Assembly: GCA_964358485.1 (NCBI GenBank)
Contig: CAYHPY010000014.1
Coordinates: 1-55,547 of the forward strand
Source of the DNA: CAYHPY01 sp964358485
Lineage (GTDB): Bacteria; Elusimicrobiota; Elusimicrobia; UBA1565; UBA9628
Length of the DNA: 55,547 nt
Direction of reading: 5' to 3'
The stretch's first letter is position 1. Every line of letters begins with the position of its first letter. Positions 52,101 to 55,547 of this stretch are shown here, one piece after another. The notes under the pieces are model-generated. The model was given only the letters and a program-made list of their open reading frames with translations, was not told where the DNA came from and ran no database searches. The position numbers were made by a program, and so were the translations under genes.

Positions 52101-54020
52101 GATTTCGCGGCGGTCCTCCGGTCGGGGGGCACCATGCTCGACGCGGGGCCCGGCGCCAAGCCCGGCTCCGGTTGGAAAGAGCAGTTGGCCGCCTTCGGAG
52201 CCGAGCAGAAAATCCGCGACCGGGCCCAGGACGAGTTGGCGCTCAAACGAATTCTGGAGGACCCGAAGTACCGGGCCGAGACCCTGGAGCGTCTGCAAGG
52301 CCGCATGCCCGAACTCACGGAGCAAGGCCTTCTCGACTACGCCCAACGGCGGATGGACCGCCTCGCCGACGACGGCGGGACCAAGGCGGGCCTGGGCCTG
52401 CCCGCGGACAAGGCTTTGCCCCCCATGGACCCCGCGGTCTACAAGAACCTCAAGCTCAAGGCCCCCCAAGAGTCCGGCATCGACCCGGCCAAGGAGCTTC
52501 CGCGCCTGAGGACCATGCTGCGCCTGATGGAGGTCTACCTCAAGGAACGCGGCCTATGGGATCCCGCGAAGGTGGCCAAGATCGAATGGGAAATCGCCAA
52601 GGTGGATCCGAAATCCGACGCCAACCATGTCCCCGGACGGATCCGAATCTCGGCGGAGAACTGGTCCAAGGTCCACTCCACCGAGCTGGCGTCCTCCCTC
52701 ATTCATGAGGTGGTGCACGAGCTCATGGGACCCGCGGAACTGCCCACCCATGTCATTCAGTCGGATTTCTACCTGACGATGAAGGGCAAGCTCGCCGAGA
52801 AGGGCCTCAATCCCGACTTGTCTCCCCGGGGAGGCGTTCTGGACCAAGGCCTGCGCGCCCTCAAGAACTTTTTCGGGGGCGGGGCGGAGGGCGCCCACCG
52901 GGCCGGCCTTGAAGCCACCGCGAAGTTTTACAAGGAGGGGGGGCTCCAAGACTACATCCGCCGGACCTATCCCGACCGCGAGCACCCCGCCGGGCTCGAC
53001 AACGCCGCCGCCGCCGAGAGGCTTCTGGCTTACCAACGGAAGGGGGTCGCCGCGGCGGCCAAGCGCTTGGAGGGGCTGCCGGAGGGCTCCCCGGAGCGGG
53101 CGGCGGCCGCCGCCGCGCTGGCCCGCGCCCGTCAAGCCGTCGCCGAGTGCGAAATGCTGGCCTCCGTCATCCGGATGTACGAGGAGGCCTCCGGCGGGAG
53201 CCCGATCCGCTCCGAGGACAAGGTCAAAAGCGGCCTCGGCCTCTCCGAGAAAGGCTCCGCCCAGGCCAAGGTCCCGGACCGCCTCCCCGAGGGTTGGCAA
53301 AAGCTGCGCGACGACGGCAATATCCCCGAGCTGGCCAAGAAGGTGGAGGTGGACAAGGACGCCTATTACCGGGGTCTTGGCTTCAACAACCGCGCGGACC
53401 TGGAGGCCTTCTTGAGGCAGGCCGCCTCGAGAGGCTTGGAACCCAAGGACGGCATGGCGGCCGACCCGACGGCCAGGATGGCGGAGGCCGTCTTCGAGCG
53501 GGCCATCGCCAAGCTCCGGTTCGACAAGCTCTTCCCCGGAGCCGACGCCCGCCTGGACGCGTTGATCGATCAGGCCAAGGCGCTGGAGGACTCTCCGCAA
53601 AAGGCGGCCGCCCGCAAGGAGCTCAAGGAGCGGTTCCTGGCGAGGGTCAAGGAGAGCGCCGCTTCCGGGGATCCCAAGGTCCTCGAGGCCCTTTTCCGGC
53701 AGTTCGGAGATTGGACCGTCATGGGCAGTCCGGTGCCGAGGGACCTCATCCAATTCGTCTTCAAGGGAGGGGATCGGGGGCAGGGGGCCGGTTCCTCCCT
53801 GAGCTTCGCGGTGGAAAAGAGCGCCGGCGGCCTAGAACGCTACGCGGTCCTCTTGGAGATCGATCCATCGGGACTGTCCGGCTACGACATCTCCAAGGTG
53901 AGAACTTATGAGTATGATCCCAGGGAATTTTTCATCCTAGGGAAGATCCCTCCCCAAAACATCAAGGCGGTCATCATCAACGGCAAACGCTTCACTTTGG
54001 CGGAGTTGGCCGGCCCCTGA
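46191..54020 (+). CDS. giant (2609-residue) secreted multidomain protein with Cys-protease-like and zincin-like motifs
   Basis: Signal peptide MSFLGAAPAFFLAAALHANTG. Regions: helical/Pro-rich N-terminus with a PTPPAQPKPDSPPEKT linker (~1-190); long Ala/Lys/Glu helices (~200-950); a beta-rich stretch with repeated polar strands (~960-1300, e.g. VLSSVVNEFDPDSKPPSWKL); Gly/Ala hydrophobic segments (~1310-1660); a C39/papain-like module with C1841 (EGDSCVPNAWANQL), H1938 (GLHEVFVEGL) and D1958 (SFLDSSTG); a zincin module with H2172-E2173-H2176 (LIHEVVHELMG); and a C-terminal ~110-residue domain ending near EFFILGKIPPQNIKAV. The 'toxin-like domains at the C-terminal half' plan recalls polymorphic secreted toxins or surface proteases. 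ATG 46191 has a TATAAA box (46178-46183) seven bases upstream. Confidence 0.7.
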   Translation: MSFLGAAPAFFLAAALHANTGTSPKQAESSVAPEIAETIKKIDEASLPFAGDKFTAADGQKLMGHLETLMAQLRAKAPPGDSKTEEAAAKLQKTIDKIGKAMDKVEAMHLPMVKMSLAGALSQIKKDARGMARAFPPPPASPGGGQNPPTVGPRPTPPAQPKPDSPPEKTGEDQSALERNLESDPTFAKALAEQKESPRNFEASFSGGKLDSALGRYKGGVFEQRELEATPDSGKGPGGARWSGGPQGGPGQTLSAATMLNPGNPAEVVSFLALRQTVGNLALEKGGFDFDGRILTKDGRSPTDEEVRRLAEIINSLPLAANDPGFDPDVHQALAEVFAAQKDSYEKEFTDVALARDFTWTKDCRAVTRELCNALAHSLYKKGQRLKPEQEKWILEAVRAKGGSAPASGHAGRMRGLQELPGLGPQGKEPPFSAEDLKKVRAALAELRAWAKTPPRWVASNQYSSGEYWVSMKRENLQATLDAAKAGARNERQAAWFSQAAAEEADNWRRAYEGSLGPFGQYGVDLAAKEAAEGKRGQAEREAAEFFSAAADVLEGFLKDRAAADLAADPARLAEAKKAAAAAFMKMPKERQDLFAARLDALTKQLLAGNTPDAAARLNAFFDNVAEEIALQDPAGASSDAALFARVMRRDFNRSFGAGSARNAVLDLSSFVPGIRPRNSDYASADLWLSVAFAVDALPFQEWVRATALGDWARDKVGAWKQARFSEADAAQLSAQKEALEKLLDRIEASPEGSRLVLGGAANLGLVRKGLEGAKTAAELSRALRNFDERGLLGPTLIGQAKLEENLRRIQGEPKIREAIAALAKLEGKELEDARRALLKLTEDHPKYQEWIAGPRAELAKLRGELEELQKKDPALAAALAEFQGLRAERQRFLASALRAGALPEGSVVDSEELGQAPGTRFVRAREGALDGYWVKPADGGPEDFLDADGRLRISRETRAIPELSDKPLTFTSLFDADGRMRRLEVPELGWVKEGRFDALGELVEGIWKKGDSTLVYEAEKEPDGRLARQAVVETDRGGAVLSSVVNEFDPDSKPPSWKLVQRTEYKDGKVSAYHLGVDYKRLSDPWMDYKKLGLVNSADYVRWMAAHRREMEGGLIRGISIDPNSRPPRMTVMMDHTPDADRKAGKEAQPNSVEFRVLKMDDYNSMTRLIEEYWVQYPVRDEKGNLVLEGGRPKVKSEVNSYAIYKPVHHPDNPGDTILGRVYKLRVYDARAKDWKFMEREEISRNGVWERSSSKTDPSALQARGISGWGEWRNRPEDAKFWEGFKEEAQNTRMWKVVSKGGEILYTVGDAIVSGAGSAGASGMAGLYGAFGNKTAKNLTAINAAIEANRMALDAYKTFTTGSGEPVKKSDGDLRQGWERWAFATGSDGSQEPHKNFRTYAEALAVALSKSSDPEDTKWFVGDQRRKYILDLVEKEIASKYKTGDPFWNKSAEAQAEEKNLLRADYERKTASSWRELAADEEFAKFVIREGGGAKGGYREIAERGGAAADAAWLLETSAEFGKGMAGGAALGYSLRFGSQALSRVLSGARTDGLVKTLNSAQKLEAAAAQESYGAALTRNIAGLNSSKDTARMLKTINDLTAKAARGAALEGEELALLKAARTQLLSDVLNAPINAFQLSETVMTASFQLGDGDLQSVLKTGLTQAAFGLYMRHGGQVRGAVGDVFKDFLAPKAPAETVKPTAKNIEEGVARLTDEGKVRVDAEPEYFEGEFRDKNRRIAPTADKANPNRPKALEAAKAADELVARANEENFKRRLGNKDLRADTPESKAAAREKYEEALAGALGQRESPVQSAHLDRAVADGTLAPGVKEVGIQEGDSCVPNAWANQLKSAGVEISVPDIVKIVRETPEIAHLADKVTRGMSSTEALQIQRAVVMKLAGEGRALGLKTVPPEELFGTIAREGRGASAAIQAGSGLHEVFVEGLVQAGGKTYVSFLDSSTGARTFMETADFAAVLRSGGTMLDAGPGAKPGSGWKEQLAAFGAEQKIRDRAQDELALKRILEDPKYRAETLERLQGRMPELTEQGLLDYAQRRMDRLADDGGTKAGLGLPADKALPPMDPAVYKNLKLKAPQESGIDPAKELPRLRTMLRLMEVYLKERGLWDPAKVAKIEWEIAKVDPKSDANHVPGRIRISAENWSKVHSTELASSLIHEVVHELMGPAELPTHVIQSDFYLTMKGKLAEKGLNPDLSPRGGVLDQGLRALKNFFGGGAEGAHRAGLEATAKFYKEGGLQDYIRRTYPDREHPAGLDNAAAAERLLAYQRKGVAAAAKRLEGLPEGSPERAAAAAALARARQAVAECEMLASVIRMYEEASGGSPIRSEDKVKSGLGLSEKGSAQAKVPDRLPEGWQKLRDDGNIPELAKKVEVDKDAYYRGLGFNNRADLEAFLRQAASRGLEPKDGMAADPTARMAEAVFERAIAKLRFDKLFPGADARLDALIDQAKALEDSPQKAAARKELKERFLARVKESAASGDPKVLEALFRQFGDWTVMGSPVPRDLIQFVFKGGDRGQGAGSSLSFAVEKSAGGLERYAVLLEIDPSGLSGYDISKVRTYEYDPREFFILGKIPPQNIKAVIINGKRFTLAELAGP

Positions 54021-54034
54021 TCACGGGGGGCGGC
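54009..54034 (+). terminator. GC-rich hairpin spanning the giant gene's stop
   Basis: GCCGGCCCC pairs with GGGGGGCGGC around a TGATCAC centre that includes the stop codon. It resembles the first hairpin of the 60-bp unit at 54881-55000. There is no T-run. Confidence 0.4.
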
Positions 54035-54173
54035 CCGGCTTTGCCTCCGGACAGAGGGAAACGCCGTTTCACATTTAGCCTTCCTTGGACCCCGTGGCGT
54101 TTCTGGTCCCTTTGCCCCGAACGCGGGGCCCACGCGCCCCAGGCTTTCCCCACCGGCTACGGTTACACTTAGG

Positions 54174-54179
54174 GCATGG
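54174..54179 (+). promoter_or_regulatory. -10 box of the 194-residue secreted protein gene
   Basis: TACACT preceded by GGT, about 35 bases before ATG 54214, whose Shine-Dalgarno GAGGTGA lies at 54204-54210. This gene, unlike several neighbours, has a normal leader. Confidence 0.45.
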
Positions 54180-54213
54180 ACGGGATGCAAATAACAGTAT
54201 CACGAGGTGAAAA

Positions 54214-54798
54214 ATGAAACCGACTCTCCAGCTTGCGCTTCTGACTTCTTTCCTTGCCGGCGCCCCGGCCTGGGCCGCCGCCGGACCGGTCGACGCGGAA
54301 ATGCTCGTCCGCGTCTTCGGGGTGACCCCGGAGCCCGGCGTCAATATCCACGATAAGTTGGGGACTCAACGGTCCGTCGGGGATTTCGAATTGGATCCGG
54401 GACAATGCATCGCCGCGGTCCATGAGGAAAGCCCGGTCGAGAGCGTCGAGGTCCTCCATAAACAAGCGGTTTTCGACGTCAAAGCCTACTCGGTGGAACG
54501 GCACACCTTGGTTCTGATTCGAGACTCCGCGCGGCGGACCTACTTCGTGCAGGACGCGGTGATCCGCGAAGTCTGGACCACCCGGGATCCGGTGTTCGGG
54601 GCGATGGGCCAGGCCCGTCAGATGGCCGAGGCTTACCGGCAGCGGCTGGCGCAGTCGCTGAACAAAAATCCGCGGTGCGCCGCGCCGCAAGCCCCCACGG
54701 CCGAAATGGCCAAGCCCCACGCGGCCAAGGCCGGAGAGGACCGGGAGCGCGTCAAGGCGCTGGCGGAGAACTTGGCCAAGGCGCTGGCGGGTCAATAA
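54214..54798 (+). CDS. secreted protein of unknown function
   Basis: 194 residues with a signal peptide (LQLALLTSFLAGAPAWAA). The core has alternating beta strands (VESVEVLHKQAVFDVKAYSV, HTLVLIRDSARRTYFVQDAV) and the C-terminal third is Ala/Lys-rich helix. Two Cys (GQCIAA, PRCAAP) could pair. It sits between the giant gene and the prepilin and may be exported with them. No family recognised. Confidence 0.65.
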   Translation: MKPTLQLALLTSFLAGAPAWAAAGPVDAEMLVRVFGVTPEPGVNIHDKLGTQRSVGDFELDPGQCIAAVHEESPVESVEVLHKQAVFDVKAYSVERHTLVLIRDSARRTYFVQDAVIREVWTTRDPVFGAMGQARQMAEAYRQRLAQSLNKNPRCAAPQAPTAEMAKPHAAKAGEDRERVKALAENLAKALAGQ

Positions 54799-54843
54799 TT
54801 GGGGGCTTGATTCATCCCGGTTTTTGGACTATAAAAGGGATGG

Positions 54844-55547
54844 ATGATTTTTTCAGGCGCTCGGGGTCACCGCGGCCAGGCCGCCCCCTGTGATCAAGGG
54901 AGGCGGCACGGCCTCGCCATTTACGCAAGGCGAGGCCCGGCCGCCCCCTGTGAACAGAGGAGGCGGCACGGCCTCGCCATTTACGCAAGGCGAGGCCAGA
55001 ACACCGTCGAGTATCTTTTGATGCTTTCGGTCGTGGTCGGGGTGGTCCTCATCGCGGGGGTGGCGCTCAAGAAGTTCATGCCACAGCTTTTCGCCCAGGT
55101 CACGGCCCCGATCCAAAAAATATTCGGGGGCGGGGATTCGGGAGGAGGTTCGGAGTCGTCCTCCTCCGGCGGCGGGGGCTCGCCGGGGCGCTCGCTTTCT
55201 TCTTATCTCCCGGGCGGGTCTCTGGGCGGAGGTTCCTCCGGCTCCTCCGGCGGCTCTAGCTTCGGCGGCGGGAGCGGCTCGGCGGGCGGGGGCGGATCAA
55301 TCGGCGGAGGTGGGTCCGCGGGCGGAGGCGGCTCCATCGGAAGCGGCGGTTCCTTGGGTGGAAGCGGTTCCGCCGGAGGCGGCGGTTCCAGCGGGGGCGG
55401 CTCCTCCGGCGGGGGGTCTTCCGGAAGTTCCGGTTTTTCGGGCGGGGGCTCTTTTGCCGGAGGCTCGTCGGGGTCTTCCGGGGAGGCCGGCGGTTCGGGT
55501 TATTCCGGGTCCGCTGGAGCGGAGGGCGGTTCCACTCCCGGTTCTGG
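54844..55547 (+). CDS. type IV prepilin-like protein with Gly/Ser-rich tail, runs off the right edge
   Basis: Open from ATG 54844 to the end of the window (234 codons, no stop). The prepilin boundary is RRG-QNTVEYLLML: Gly before the cut, Glu at +5 and a hydrophobic helix SVVVGVVLIAGVALKKF, as in Flp-like or type IV pseudopilins. The leader before it is unusually long (about 50 residues) because two 60-bp palindromic units are inserted in frame (54880-54999). After KIFGGG the protein becomes almost pure Gly/Ser (GGGGSIGGGGSAGGGGSIGS). TATAAA at 54830-54835 lies eight bases before the ATG; another ATG at 54840 is out of frame. Such a tail could be a flexible surface spacer. Confidence 0.72.
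   Translation, partial: MIFSGARGHRGQAAPCDQGRRHGLAIYARRGPAAPCEQRRRHGLAIYARRGQNTVEYLLMLSVVVGVVLIAGVALKKFMPQLFAQVTAPIQKIFGGGDSGGGSESSSSGGGGSPGRSLSSYLPGGSLGGGSSGSSGGSSFGGGSGSAGGGGSIGGGGSAGGGGSIGSGGSLGGSGSAGGGGSSGGGSSGGGSSGSSGFSGGGSFAGGSSGSSGEAGGSGYSGSAGAEGGSTPGS
54881..55000. mobile_element. two tandem 60-bp palindromic units inserted in the prepilin leader
   Basis: Units at 54881-54940 and 54941-55000 differ only at three bases around position 14-18 and at the last three bases. Each can fold into two hairpins: GCCGCC / GGCGGC (54880-54885 with 54902-54907 in copy 1) and GGCCTCGCC / GGCGAGGCC (54910-54918 with 54929-54937). The pair is bounded by GGCCAG on both sides (54874-54879 and 54994-54999), like a target duplication. 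120 bases keep the reading frame and contain no stop. Confidence 0.65.

Noticed and set aside
54881..55000. CRISPR repeat pair
   Set aside because: The units are contiguous without spacers, fold into two hairpins and keep a coding frame.
54853..55116. Minus-strand frame with repeated SPCVNGEAVPPP peptide
   Set aside because: It is the antisense of the 60-bp tandem units and the prepilin; the plus-strand frame has the prepilin signature.

Overview
The window is about 55.5 kb of GC-rich, tightly packed bacterial DNA. No stretch over 300 bases lacks a gene; the longest gaps are about 210 bases (24484-24693) and 190 bases (54021-54213). A diderm, Gram-negative-type cell is indicated by MlaA/MlaC plus an RND lipid exporter, many signal peptides and lipoboxes, and a RapZ/AmgK/MurU cell-wall recycling set. 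An aa3-type oxidase together with a pyruvate:ferredoxin-type oxidoreductase implies flexible or microaerobic respiration. The prepilin signature at the right edge and the style of the large secreted Ala/Lys-rich proteins remind me of Elusimicrobiota, but that is an inference from memory and is not proven here.

Layout. 1-5.5 kb: 3' part of a YgiQ radical SAM gene, a secreted ADP-ribosyltransferase, Dps, YceH, a secreted HExxH protein, an SseB-like protein, a DUF985 cupin and a small Cys-rich protein. 5.5-8.4 kb (minus): a four-subunit 2-oxoacid:ferredoxin oxidoreductase operon (porCDAB order). 8.4-12 kb: UbiA prenyltransferase, methyltransferase, SulP transporter. 12.4-17.3 kb: YwiC-like protein followed by a complete A2-type cytochrome c oxidase operon (III-IV-SCO-II-I). 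17.3-21.3 kb (minus): MlaA - MlaC - RND exporter. 21.4-28 kb: ABC-F ATPase, an isolated DUF4143 ATPase between hairpins and a tRNA-like remnant, an Mqo-like flavoprotein and a 643-residue secreted protein. 28-34 kb (minus): acyl-CoA dehydrogenase, CoA-transferase subunits, radical SAM protein, RlmI-type methyltransferase. 34-41.8 kb: secreted caspase-like protein with EF-hand loop and Cys-paired Sel1/Hcp-like repeats, MurU, an AmgK-RapZ fusion, a membrane-anchored repeat protein, a CWC cysteine-rich protein and an FMN-binding protein. 41.8-43.6 kb: YccA/Bax-inhibitor-like protein, GNAT acetyltransferase, small secreted protein. 43.7-55.5 kb: an accessory block of exported proteins, namely a lipoprotein, a zincin-like protein, a 2609-residue giant with Cys-protease-like and zincin-like motifs, a small secreted protein and a type IV prepilin-like gene whose leader carries an in-frame 2 x 60 bp palindromic element.

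Recurring signals. Several genes have a -10-like AT box only 5-9 bases before the start codon and no Shine-Dalgarno sequence. Three divergent gene pairs are separated by only 26-28 bp of AT-rich DNA. This suggests leaderless or near-leaderless transcripts. A REP-like palindromic repeat with core GGTGCCAGGTATCC occurs three times, each time at a gene start or end. The least-described material is the exported block (ADP-ribosyltransferase, caspase-Hcp protein, three HExxH proteins, the giant) and the palindrome-invaded prepilin.
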